The translations under genes were made by a program, and so were the position numbers. From assembly GCA_963800505.1 (NCBI GenBank), contig CAWDBL010000021.1, forward strand, positions 62,001 through 126,000: a stretch of DNA of 64,000 nt, in the 5' to 3' direction. Below the pieces are notes generated by a model. It ran no database searches. It saw only the letters and a program-made list of their open reading frames with translations, and was not told the DNA's origin. Below are positions 8,742 to 16,744 of the stretch, piece by piece; position 1 is the first letter of the stretch, and each line of letters opens with the position of its first letter. The DNA comes from Fodinibacter sp963800505 (GTDB lineage: Bacteria > Actinomycetota > Actinomycetes > Actinomycetales > Dermatophilaceae).

Positions 8742-9565
8742 ATGAAGACCTGTGCGACCGCGCTTGCCGCGGCCGTGGCGTTGTCGTGTGCAGCGCTGAC
8801 CTGTGCTGCGGTGCCGGCCCGGGCGGCCACGAGCCCGCCGTTGCCCACCGTCCCGGGAGTGCCCATGCTCGGGCAGGCGTGGACGGGCAACGTGAGCGAC
8901 TCGCGGCTGGCCGTGCTGACCGTGCACGGAGTGCGCCGCCTGCCCGAGGCCACCGTGTTGTACTACTCGATCGGCCTGCGCGCGGGACCAGACCGGGGAG
9001 GACGCGTACTTCGGCGCCTACGGCAACGGCAACAACGACGTCCTGAACCAGAACGGGCCGAGCGGGATGCAGTGCTCCGCGGCGGCGATCAACCTCGCCT
9101 CGGGGGTGGCGTACAGCGCACTGCGCACCGACAACGGCGGTCGCTGCCTGTCGACGAACCTCGTCGACCTGCAGGCCGACAAGGACGCCCTGGGCCGTGC
9201 ACCGGTGGGCTGGGTGCTGCTCGCGCCCGTCCCGGAGAGCGTCAGCCGGGTCGATGTCTTCATGGGCAGCTGGATCGTGCAGGACGTCCAGAAGAAGGTG
9301 ACCCAGTCCAACCGGAAGGGCAGCGCCGAGCTCGACCTGGACGCCTCGGTGCTGTTCGCCACCGACAAGGCCACCCTGACCAAGGCCGCCGACGCCGTCA
9401 TCACCGCGGCGGGCTGCGGCGGTGGCCACAGCCTTGGCACCGAAGATCCCCAAGGGAATCCGGGTCACCGCTGTCGGCAAGGGCGAGACCGAACCCATCG
9501 CCGACAACGGCAGCGCGCAGGGCCGAGCCCTGAACCGCCGCGTGACGATCACCCTGCCCCAGTGA
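8742..9565 (+). pseudogene. Secreted OmpA-like protein with two frame breaks
   Basis: Starts at ATG 8742 (after GAGGGGGGACC) with a clear signal peptide (TALAAAVALSCAALTCAAVP). The frame shifts near 8984-8986, after which the downstream frame reads sensibly (DQTGEDAYFGAYGNGNND). The OmpA-type part begins at LDASVLFATDKATLTKAA. A second shift is near 9411-9413; the last frame has the typical end VTAVGKGETEPIADN and NRRVTITLPQ, stop 9563-9565. The middle of the OmpA fold (the GHTD segment, roughly 40 residues) is missing between the two halves. Either sequencing errors plus a deletion, or a decaying gene. The product would bind peptidoglycan at the cell surface. A lipoprotein gene follows 8 bp later. 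Confidence 0.6.
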
Positions 9566-9573
9566 GGCCCACC

Positions 9574-10176
9574 ATGACCCGATGTCGACCCGCTGCCATC
9601 GCCGGCGCCGCCCTGGCCGCCACGCTGCTGGGCGGGTGCAGCTTCGAGCCCGGGACCCCGGATCCCACCACCTCGCGGAGTGCCTCCGGCGCCGCGGGCG
9701 CCAGCCCGTCCGTCAGCGCCTCATCGACCCCGCAGGACCAGTCAGCCGCCGTCGTCGGCGCCGCCGCCCCGCTCACGGCGATCGCGACGACCCGGGCGCG
9801 GCCGGACTCCAGCTTCGCCGGTGCGACCTTCACCTTCTACCGGCTGACCCGGACCGGCGCCTCGACCCTGCTGGTGTGGCGGGTCGCCGGCGGAACCGGC
9901 TACAGCAGCCCCCGTGACGCCAACGTCCGCGCCTGGGAGAACTACCCGGTCATGGTCGCCGGCGGCAAGAAGTACGCCATCGTCACGTTCGTCAAGCAGG
10001 ATGACGGCTGGTCGGCCCTGTCAAACCCGATCCTGAGTGTCGACTCCGGGCAGGAGGCACCACCGCAGTCGGCCCTCTACCCACCGCTGCCGGCAGGGAC
10101 GACCGAGGTGACCCTCACCGGCCCCTGGTTCGCCGACGTCACGGTCCCGGTCACGGACCTCGCGGCCACCGGCTGA
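9574..10176 (+). CDS. Putative lipoprotein of unknown function
   Basis: 200 aa from ATG 9574. It has a signal peptide and lipobox (LAATLLGGC, Cys22), a Ser/Thr/Ala-rich linker of about 45 residues, and a compact C-terminal domain containing GATFTFYRLTRTG, LLVWRVAGGTG and GKKYAIVTFVKQDDGW. I recognise no family. It begins 8 bp after the broken OmpA-like gene, so the two are likely co-transcribed and act together at the cell surface. It ends 17 bp before the convergent FHA gene. Confidence 0.75.
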   Translation: MTRCRPAAIAGAALAATLLGGCSFEPGTPDPTTSRSASGAAGASPSVSASSTPQDQSAAVVGAAAPLTAIATTRARPDSSFAGATFTFYRLTRTGASTLLVWRVAGGTGYSSPRDANVRAWENYPVMVAGGKKYAIVTFVKQDDGWSALSNPILSVDSGQEAPPQSALYPPLPAGTTEVTLTGPWFADVTVPVTDLAATG

Positions 10177-10193
10177 GGCCATGCCCGCTGGGC

Positions 10194-11321
10194 TCAGTCG
10201 GGCACCTCGTAGCTGAGCACGACCTCGCCGGCCAGGCTCACCACGGTTCCGGGTTCGATCTCGAGCGGCTCGTGCGGCCGCAGCCGCACCGGCTGCTGCC
10301 CGGGCCGGGTCACGGTGGTGCCGTTGGTCGAGCCGAGGTCGCGCACGAGCACCTGCCAGCCCTCGAGCACGAGCTCGGCGTGGTTGCGCGAGATGTCGCG
10401 GTCGGGCCCACCCACCCGCAGCACGTGGGGGCGCGCGCCGGCCGGCTGGTCGGCATCGACACCCGGCGCCCGGCCGAGGAGCACCCCGCGGTCGAGCAAC
10501 ACGCTGCCGCCGGTGGACAGCCGCAGCACCCCGAGCGGCGGGCGCGGCGTGGGGACCGGCTGTTGCGCTTCCACCTCGCGGTCGCAGGTGCGGCACCGGC
10601 GCGCCTGCGGTGGCGACGGGTGCCCGGCCGGGCAGAGCACCGCCGGCACCAGCGGTCGGATAGAACCAGACACTGGCTCGGTGGGCGGGAACTCGGTGGT
10701 GGGCCCGGGCACCTCGAGCGTGCCGCTGGCCACCCGGTGCGTGGGCTCGTCGGACGTCGCGGGCGACTCAGTGTCGGATGCCGGCACGGCGTCGGATGCC
10801 GCCGCCGCCACCTCCGGCGCCGATGACGCGTCGGATGCCGGCGCCACCTCGGGTCCGGCGACCGGCAGCAGCTCGGTCGGTGCCGACACCGCCACCGGTG
10901 GGGCGGGCTCCACGATGTCCCGGCGCAGCCGGGCAGGGCGCTGCCAGCCCCGCGACCGCTCGGGAGCCGGCTCGGGCGCCTCGAGCGACACCTCACCGAC
11001 CTCCTCCTGCGCGAGGTCGAGGTCGACGTCCAGCCACGGCATCCGGCCCTGTGCCCCCAGCCGGGTGCCGTCGGGCAGCACCACCACGGCGGCACCGCGC
11101 AGCACCACCCGCAGGCCGGTCTCGATGCGGGCGCAGGCCACGAAGTCGGGGGCCGCCGCCAGCCCGTGCGAGGTGAGCGCCTCGAGCAGCACCGACAGCC
11201 CCTTGCCAGCGGCCGCCTCGAGCGGCTCCGCGTCGCCCTCGGCCGCGGCGACGACGGCGTGGACCCCCGGCCCGCCCACCACGAGCCAGCCCGGGTGCGC
11301 CACGGTGCGAACAGTGGTCAC
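10194..11321 (-). CDS. FHA-domain protein with zinc ribbon
   Basis: 375 aa when started at GTG 11321 (GAGGAG seven bases upstream); an upstream in-frame start at 11414 would overlap the phosphatase gene. The N-terminal half has no family I know, with an Ala/Pro/Ser-rich region around residues 140-230. A small zinc ribbon (LCPAGHPSPP, CRTCDREV) and a C-terminal FHA domain follow; the FHA part shows the phosphopeptide-binding signature (LLGRAPG, ISRNHAELVL, VRDLGSTNGT). FHA domains bind phosphothreonine, so it probably reads Ser/Thr kinase signals. The PP2C phosphatase gene lies immediately upstream (77-bp gap). Confidence 0.85.
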   Translation of the reverse strand: MTTVRTVAHPGWLVVGGPGVHAVVAAAEGDAEPLEAAAGKGLSVLLEALTSHGLAAAPDFVACARIETGLRVVLRGAAVVVLPDGTRLGAQGRMPWLDVDLDLAQEEVGEVSLEAPEPAPERSRGWQRPARLRRDIVEPAPPVAVSAPTELLPVAGPEVAPASDASSAPEVAAAASDAVPASDTESPATSDEPTHRVASGTLEVPGPTTEFPPTEPVSGSIRPLVPAVLCPAGHPSPPQARRCRTCDREVEAQQPVPTPRPPLGVLRLSTGGSVLLDRGVLLGRAPGVDADQPAGARPHVLRVGGPDRDISRNHAELVLEGWQVLVRDLGSTNGTTVTRPGQQPVRLRPHEPLEIEPGTVVSLAGEVVLSYEVPD

Positions 11322-11397
11322 GGGCGCTCCTCGGACTCGTCGGCGGCTGGCAACGAGGGCAGCACCGCCGGTCGACCGACGGTGCGCAACCCCCGGG

Positions 11398-12177
11398 TCA
11401 GCGTACGGGCGCACCCCCGTCGACCGGGTCGACGGACACCACGACCACCGAGACGTTGTCGCGCCCCCCGGCCCGCACCGCCGCGGCGACCAGCTCGTCG
11501 GCGGCGGCCTGCGGGTCGGCGTGCTCGAGCACGATGCGCGCGATCTCGGCGTCGTCGAGCTCGTTGGACAGCCCGTCGCTGCACACGACGAAGCGCTCGC
11601 CGGCCTCGGGCGGCAGCTCCCACACGTCGGGCTCCGGGGCCGGGCCCGACCCGAGCGAGCGGGTGATGACGTTGCGCATCGGGTGCCGCGCGGCCTCCTC
11701 CTCGTCGATCAGCCCGGCATCCATCAGCTCACGCACCTCGGAGTGGTCGCGGGTGACCTGGCTGAGCCGGTCGCCGGCCACCCGGTAGACCCGCGAGTCA
11801 CCGATGTTGAACACCACCCAGTGCTCGCGGTCCTCGTCGCCGAGCATCGTCAGCCCGGTGGCCGTCGTGCCCATCCCGTGCTGCTCCGGGTCGCGCTCCT
11901 GCGAGCGCAGGATGCCGTCGTTCGCCTCGCGCAGTGCCGCCACCACGTCGTCGGCGCGCGCCGGCGGGTGGTCGACCAGGTGGGCGAGCGCCTCGACGGC
12001 GATCCGGCTGGCCACCTCGCCCGCCGCGTGGCCGCCCATCCCGTCGGCGACGGCGAACACCAGCCCCTCGTCGAGCAGCGCGTCCTCGTTGTGGTCGCGC
12101 ACCCGGCCGACCGAGGTCGCCGACCCCGAGCGCACCCGCAGCCCCGACCCCGGCAGCACCCGCTCCGTGCCGCTCAT
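11398..12177 (-). CDS. PP2C-family serine/threonine protein phosphatase
   Basis: Removes phosphate from phospho-Ser/Thr using two Mg/Mn ions. 259 aa with the standard PP2C motifs in order: VRDHNEDALL, FAVADGMGGHAAGE, GDSRVYRV, VVCSDGLSN, GGRDNVSVVVV, which supply the metal-binding Asp residues. No membrane segment, so cytoplasmic. ATG at 12177 overlaps the stop of the upstream gene (ATGA), implying translational coupling. With the FHA protein downstream it forms a phospho-signalling set, but no kinase is present here apart from the pseudokinase at 16745. Confidence 0.93.
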   Translation of the reverse strand: MSGTERVLPGSGLRVRSGSATSVGRVRDHNEDALLDEGLVFAVADGMGGHAAGEVASRIAVEALAHLVDHPPARADDVVAALREANDGILRSQERDPEQHGMGTTATGLTMLGDEDREHWVVFNIGDSRVYRVAGDRLSQVTRDHSEVRELMDAGLIDEEEAARHPMRNVITRSLGSGPAPEPDVWELPPEAGERFVVCSDGLSNELDDAEIARIVLEHADPQAAADELVAAAVRAGGRDNVSVVVVSVDPVDGGAPVR

Positions 12178-12653
12178 CGTGCGCCGCCGACCACGAGGGT
12201 CTCGAGCACCGACTGCAGCACGTCGTAGTCGGAGTCCAGGCTCGTGCCCCGCACCCGGCCGGTGGCCACGACCAGGCGGCTCAGGTCGTCGTGCGCAGCC
12301 GGGTCGACGCCCGCCGCGAGGCGCACCTCGACCACGGGGCCGCCGTCCTCGTCCCACGAGACGTGCCGCGCCACCCACTCGCGACCGCCGATCTCGACGA
12401 CGAACGGCGCCTCCACCTCGGCGCCGGCTTGCTCGGGCAGCTCGTCGATCGCGTCGACCAGGTCGGTGGCGGCGTACCCGGCCGGACCGGTGTGCTGGCG
12501 CACGGCGACCTCCACCGGGTCGCCCGCGGCGCCGGTGCCGCGGGCCCGCAGCAGGTCGGACCCGGGAGGCAGGGCGTCCCAGCCGTCGGGCACCTCGAGG
12601 GTGACCGGTGGTGGCGCCGGCGCCGCCGGTCCGGGGAACGCGAGGACTGGCAT
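12174..12653 (-). CDS. Uncharacterised 159-aa protein
   Basis: Starts at ATG 12653 (purine-rich GAGGGAGCTC upstream) and overlaps the phosphatase gene by four bases. Contains LEVPDGWDALPPGSDLLRAR, a surface-protein-like stretch IGGREWVARHVSWDEDGG and a Val-rich C-terminus (LDSDYDVLQSVLETLVVGG). No signal peptide or membrane segment. No family recognised; the layout of a short alternating beta and helix domain is only a guess. Coupling to PP2C and FHA genes suggests a role in the same phospho-signalling unit. Confidence 0.75.
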   Translation of the reverse strand: MPVLAFPGPAAPAPPPVTLEVPDGWDALPPGSDLLRARGTGAAGDPVEVAVRQHTGPAGYAATDLVDAIDELPEQAGAEVEAPFVVEIGGREWVARHVSWDEDGGPVVEVRLAAGVDPAAHDDLSRLVVATGRVRGTSLDSDYDVLQSVLETLVVGGAR

Positions 12654-12759
12654 GGACGAGCTCCCTCGGGGCGACGGACGCGGACGGTCGAGCCTATCCG
12701 GATGCCGGCCCGCGCCGGCCGCGACCGGCCGCCGGACAGCGTGGGTCGGGCCCGCGCGC

Positions 12760-14232
12760 TCAGCCCTGCGACTCCGGCTGCTGCGCCCACCACGACAGCA
12801 GCCGCTCGCGCGCGACGTCCGGGCCGACCGGCCCCTCGTCCATCCGCACCGAGAGCAGGTACGTGTAGGCGCGCCCCAGCACCGGCCCGGGGCGGATGCC
12901 CAGGGCGGCGGCGATCTCGTTGCCGTCGAGCTCGGGCCGCACGGCCTTGAGCTCCTCCTGCTCCAGCAGCGCCTCGATGCGCGCCTCCAGGTCGTCGTAC
13001 GTGGCGGCCAGCCGCCGCGCCTTGCGCACGTTGCGGGTCGTGCAGTCGGCGCGGGTGAGGCGGTGCAGCCGCGGGAGGAGCGGGCCGGCATCCGTGATGT
13101 AGCGGCGCACCGCGGAGTCGGTCCACTGCCCCTCGCCGTAGCCGTGGAAGCGCAGGTGCAGCTCGACCAGGCGCGCGACGGCCCTGGTCGTCTCCTTGTC
13201 GAAGCGCAGGGCCTTCATCCGGCGGGCCACCAGCTTGGCACCGACCACCTCGTGGTGGTGGAACGACACCCCGCCGCCGCCCTCGAAGCGCCGGGTGGCG
13301 GGCTTGCCCACGTCGTGCAGCAGCGCGGCCAGCCGCAGCACCAGGTCGGGGCCGGGCACCGACTCCGGCGGCCCGTCGGCGGGGCCCTCGAGGTCGATCG
13401 CCTGCTCGAGCACCGTCATCGAGTGCTCGTAGACGTCCTTGTGCCGGTGGTGCTCGTCGACCTCGAGCTGCAGGGCGGGCAGCTCGGGCAGCACGTGGCC
13501 GGCCAGGCCGCTGGCGCACAGCAGCTCCAGCCCGGCTCGGGGGTGCGGTGCCAGCAGCAGCTTGACCAGCTCGTCGCGCACCCGCTCGGCCGACACGATG
13601 CCGATGGTGGCCGACATCTCGCGCATCGCGGCGTAGACCTCGGGGGCCGGCACGAAGCCGAGCTGGGCCACGAACCGGGCCGCGCGCATCATCCGCAGCG
13701 GGTCGTCGCCGAACGACACCTCCGGCGGCGAGGGGGTGCGCAGCAGGCCGGCGTCGAGGTCGACCAGCCCGCCGTGCGGGTCGACGAAGGTGAGGTCGGG
13801 CAGCCGCAGGGCCATCGCGTTGACCGTGAAGTCGCGCCGCACGAGGTCGTCGTCGAGGGAGTCGCCGAACGCCACGACCGGCTTGCGCGTCTGCCCGTCG
13901 TAGGCATCGGCCCGGTAGGTGGTGACCTCGACGGTGGTGCCGCCCTTGCGGGCGCCGATCGTGCCGAAGTCGCGCCCCATGTCCCAGGTGGCGGTGCCCC
14001 AGGCCTTGAGGATCGCCTCGGTGGCGTCGGGGCGCGCCGAGGTGGTGAAGTCGAGGTCGGTGGAGGGGCGGCCGAGCAGGGCGTCGCGCACCGGGCCGCC
14101 GACCAGGGCCAGGTCGTGGCCCGCGCCCGCGAACCGCTCCCCGAGGTCGGTCAGCAGCGGCAGGTCGGGCGCCAGGTGGGCGACCGCCCGGCGCAGCAGG
14201 GCGGCCGACGGCTGACGGGTGGACACGAGCAC
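12760..14232 (-). CDS. cca: CCA tRNA nucleotidyltransferase
   Basis: Adds or repairs the 3' CCA of tRNAs. About 490 aa with the nucleotidyltransferase core (ALVGGPVRDALLGRPSTDLDF, carrying the catalytic DLDF aspartates), the RRDFTVNAMAL motif, the RNA-binding middle, and an HD phosphohydrolase domain (LAALLHDVGKPATR; VSFHHHEVVGAKL). The actinobacterial form is usually this long. GTG at 14232 is chosen; TTG 14235 and GTG 14226 are equally possible because no clear ribosome site helps. Divergent from the NUDIX gene, as in many actinobacteria. Confidence 0.95.
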   Translation of the reverse strand: MLVSTRQPSAALLRRAVAHLAPDLPLLTDLGERFAGAGHDLALVGGPVRDALLGRPSTDLDFTTSARPDATEAILKAWGTATWDMGRDFGTIGARKGGTTVEVTTYRADAYDGQTRKPVVAFGDSLDDDLVRRDFTVNAMALRLPDLTFVDPHGGLVDLDAGLLRTPSPPEVSFGDDPLRMMRAARFVAQLGFVPAPEVYAAMREMSATIGIVSAERVRDELVKLLLAPHPRAGLELLCASGLAGHVLPELPALQLEVDEHHRHKDVYEHSMTVLEQAIDLEGPADGPPESVPGPDLVLRLAALLHDVGKPATRRFEGGGGVSFHHHEVVGAKLVARRMKALRFDKETTRAVARLVELHLRFHGYGEGQWTDSAVRRYITDAGPLLPRLHRLTRADCTTRNVRKARRLAATYDDLEARIEALLEQEELKAVRPELDGNEIAAALGIRPGPVLGRAYTYLLSVRMDEGPVGPDVARERLLSWWAQQPESQG

Positions 14233-14322
14233 CAAGGGTATGCCGACCGCGAACCTTCCGCGGTCGCCCCCCGGGGTGCGTGGTCACCGGCCGCCACCCG
14301 CCCCACTGGTTACAGTGACCAG

Positions 14323-14811
14323 ATGAGCCACGTCGCCGCCGACTCGCCCGGGGTCAGTCCCCGGCGGCTGCCCGCGGTCGAGGAGCGCAGCGCCGGCGGG
14401 GTCGTGGTCGACGTCCACGACGGGGAGGCCCGGATCGCCGTCATCGCCCGGCGCAACCGCGCGGGGCGCGTCGAGTGGTGCCTGCCCAAGGGGCACATCG
14501 AGGGCGAGGAGACCCTGCCCGAGACCGCGGCGCGGGAGGTGGCCGAGGAGACCGGCATCGAGGGGCGGGTGCTCATCGAGCTGGGCACCATCGACTACTG
14601 GTTCGCCGCCGGCGAGCGGCGCATCCACAAGTACGTGCACCACTACCTGCTCGAGGCCGTCGGGGGCCACCTCACCATCGAGAACGACCCCGACCACGAG
14701 GCGATCGACGTCGCGTGGCTACCCTTGCGCGACGCCCACCGCCACCTGACCTTCCCCAACGAGCGGCGCATCGCGCGGGTCGCCTGGCAGCGGCTCGCCG
14801 GCGACACCTGA
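14323..14811 (+). CDS. NUDIX hydrolase
   Basis: 162 aa from ATG 14323. The NUDIX box is intact: GHIEGEETLPETAAREVAEE followed by TGIEG. Preceded by a conserved GGVVVD strand and WCLPKG. Similar to mycobacterial MutT4, which sits at the same place between pcnA/cca and mviN; substrate unproven (likely a nucleotide or dinucleotide polyphosphate). The large DUF6049 protein that usually follows in actinobacteria is absent: murJ starts 31 bp later. Confidence 0.93.
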   Translation: MSHVAADSPGVSPRRLPAVEERSAGGVVVDVHDGEARIAVIARRNRAGRVEWCLPKGHIEGEETLPETAAREVAEETGIEGRVLIELGTIDYWFAAGERRIHKYVHHYLLEAVGGHLTIENDPDHEAIDVAWLPLRDAHRHLTFPNERRIARVAWQRLAGDT

Positions 14812-14842
14812 GCCCTCTCCCGTCCCGGAAGACCCCACCCCG

Positions 14843-16654
14843 ATGAGCACCGAGCCCCCCGCCCCCACGCCCGGCGAGCGCTCCGGCGACGGCCGGGCCG
14901 CAGACGGCCGGGCCGCAGACGGCCGGATGACAGACGGCCGGGGCGACGACGACGCCGTCGACGAGGTCCAGGTCGACCCGGGCGGGGCGACGCTCGCGGC
15001 CGAGACGGGGCAGAACCCCACCGCCGCACGGCAGAGCCTGGGTCGGGCCGGCGCGGTGATGGCCTCGGGCACGCTGGTCAGCCGGATGCTCGGGCTGGTG
15101 CGGGCGGCCCTGCTCACCGGTGTCATCGGCACCACCGGTTACGCCGCCGACGGCTTCACCGCTGCCAACTCGCTGCCCAACACGTTCTACCTGCTCATCG
15201 CCGGGGGCGCGGTCAACGCCATCTTCGTGCCGCAGATCGTGCGCGCGAAGCTGCGGCCCGACGGCGACGAGTTCGTCAACCGGATCATCACCATCTCACT
15301 GGCCATCCTCGCGGCGGCGACCGTCGTCATGGTGCTGCTCGCACCGGTGGCCGTGCGGCTCTATTACGACGTCGACAACGAGGCGGCGCTCGGCCTCGCG
15401 ACCGTGTTCGCCGTCATCTGCCTGCCGCAGATCTTCTTCTACGGCCTCTACACGATCCTGGGCCAGGTGCTCAACGCCCACGGGCGCTTCGCGGGCTACA
15501 TGTGGGCGCCGGCCCTGGCCAACATCGTCGCCATCGGCGGGCTGGTCTGGTTCCAGCGGGCCGGGTTCCCGACCTCCGCGGCGCCGGCCGACTGGACGCC
15601 CGAGATGATCGCGATCCTGGCCGGGTCGGCAACCTTGTCGATCGTGGTGCAGGCCCTGTCCCTGATCTTCCCGCTGCGGCGCATCGGCTTCCGCTACCGC
15701 CCGGTCTGGGGCATCCGCGGGCACGGCCTGGGCGAGGTCAGCACGGTCGCGAAGTGGACCTTCGGCTCCATCGTCGTCAGCTCGCTGGGCTACGTCGTCA
15801 CCTCACGGGTGCTCACTCGGGCCACCAAGCTGGGCGTGAACGCCGGCGACCCGGTGGCCGGTCTCGCGGCCTTCAACCCGGCGCTGCTCATCACCATGCT
15901 GCTGCACGGCCTGATCACGGTGTCGCTCATCACCGCCCTCTACACCCGGCTCTCGGAGGCGGCCGCCCGGGGCGACTCCGCCGAGGTGATGCGCTACCAC
16001 CACCAGGGAATGCGCCTGCCCTCGGTGATCCTGGTCCCCGGTGTCATCTTCGTCGGGGTCATGGCCCCCTACGTCGCCGCCACGCTGTTCTTCAAGAACT
16101 CCCTCGCGGAGACCCGGGCCATCGCCGTGGTGCTGAGCGGCCTGATCTGGCTGGTCATCCCGATGGCGTGGACCTACCTCAACGACCGGGTCTTCTACGC
16201 CCACCAGATGACCTGGATGACGTTCCGCCTCCAGTGCGTCTCCACCAGCCTGTCCACCGTCGGCGCCCTCGTCGCGGCCACGCTCGTGCCGAGCCTCACT
16301 GCCTTCACGCTGAGCATCGGGCAGGCCCTGGCCTACGTCGTCACGGCCTGCGTCGGGTTCTGGGTGCTGCGCCGCCGACACGGCCACCTCGGCCTGCGCG
16401 GCACCGCCGTGATGTACCTCAAGCTCGCGGTACCGGCCCTGCTCACCGCGCTGGCCCTGTACTGGGCCATCCGCACCTTCCTGCCCGACCTCGGTGAGAC
16501 CCGCGGCGTGCGCGGGTTCGTCCTCGGCTGCGTCGTGCTGGGCGTGGCCGGCCTGGTCGAGCTCGGGGTCACCTGGGGCGTGGCGCACGCGCTCGGGGTC
16601 CGCGAGATCGGCGCCGCGCTCGAACCCGTCACACGCAGGCTCCGACGGCGCTGA
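14843..16654 (+). CDS. murJ: Lipid II flippase MurJ
   Basis: Flips the peptidoglycan precursor lipid II across the inner membrane. 603 aa: an N-terminal disordered, acidic region of about 65 residues with a short tandem (GRAADGRAADGR, from a 15-bp DNA repeat), then 14 or so membrane helices of the MOP/MviN family. Conserved first-helix motif SGTLVSRMLGLVRAALLTGV and the central NPALLITMLLHGLITVSL region are visible. ATG at 14843. In Mycobacterium the homologue is fused to a pseudokinase; here that part is the next gene, 90 bp downstream. Confidence 0.94.
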   Translation: MSTEPPAPTPGERSGDGRAADGRAADGRMTDGRGDDDAVDEVQVDPGGATLAAETGQNPTAARQSLGRAGAVMASGTLVSRMLGLVRAALLTGVIGTTGYAADGFTAANSLPNTFYLLIAGGAVNAIFVPQIVRAKLRPDGDEFVNRIITISLAILAAATVVMVLLAPVAVRLYYDVDNEAALGLATVFAVICLPQIFFYGLYTILGQVLNAHGRFAGYMWAPALANIVAIGGLVWFQRAGFPTSAAPADWTPEMIAILAGSATLSIVVQALSLIFPLRRIGFRYRPVWGIRGHGLGEVSTVAKWTFGSIVVSSLGYVVTSRVLTRATKLGVNAGDPVAGLAAFNPALLITMLLHGLITVSLITALYTRLSEAAARGDSAEVMRYHHQGMRLPSVILVPGVIFVGVMAPYVAATLFFKNSLAETRAIAVVLSGLIWLVIPMAWTYLNDRVFYAHQMTWMTFRLQCVSTSLSTVGALVAATLVPSLTAFTLSIGQALAYVVTACVGFWVLRRRHGHLGLRGTAVMYLKLAVPALLTALALYWAIRTFLPDLGETRGVRGFVLGCVVLGVAGLVELGVTWGVAHALGVREIGAALEPVTRRLRRR

Positions 16655-16744
16655 CCTGCCAGTGCCTACTATGGGCGCAGGCCCGTCGGTGACGGGTGGC
16701 GGGCGTCTCGGGCGCCTCGTGATCGACCTGGGAGAGGAGCAGCG

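Noticed and set aside
12244..14811. An 855-residue open frame on the plus strand
   Set aside because: Antisense to cca for most of its length; only the NUDIX part at its end is real and starts at 14323.
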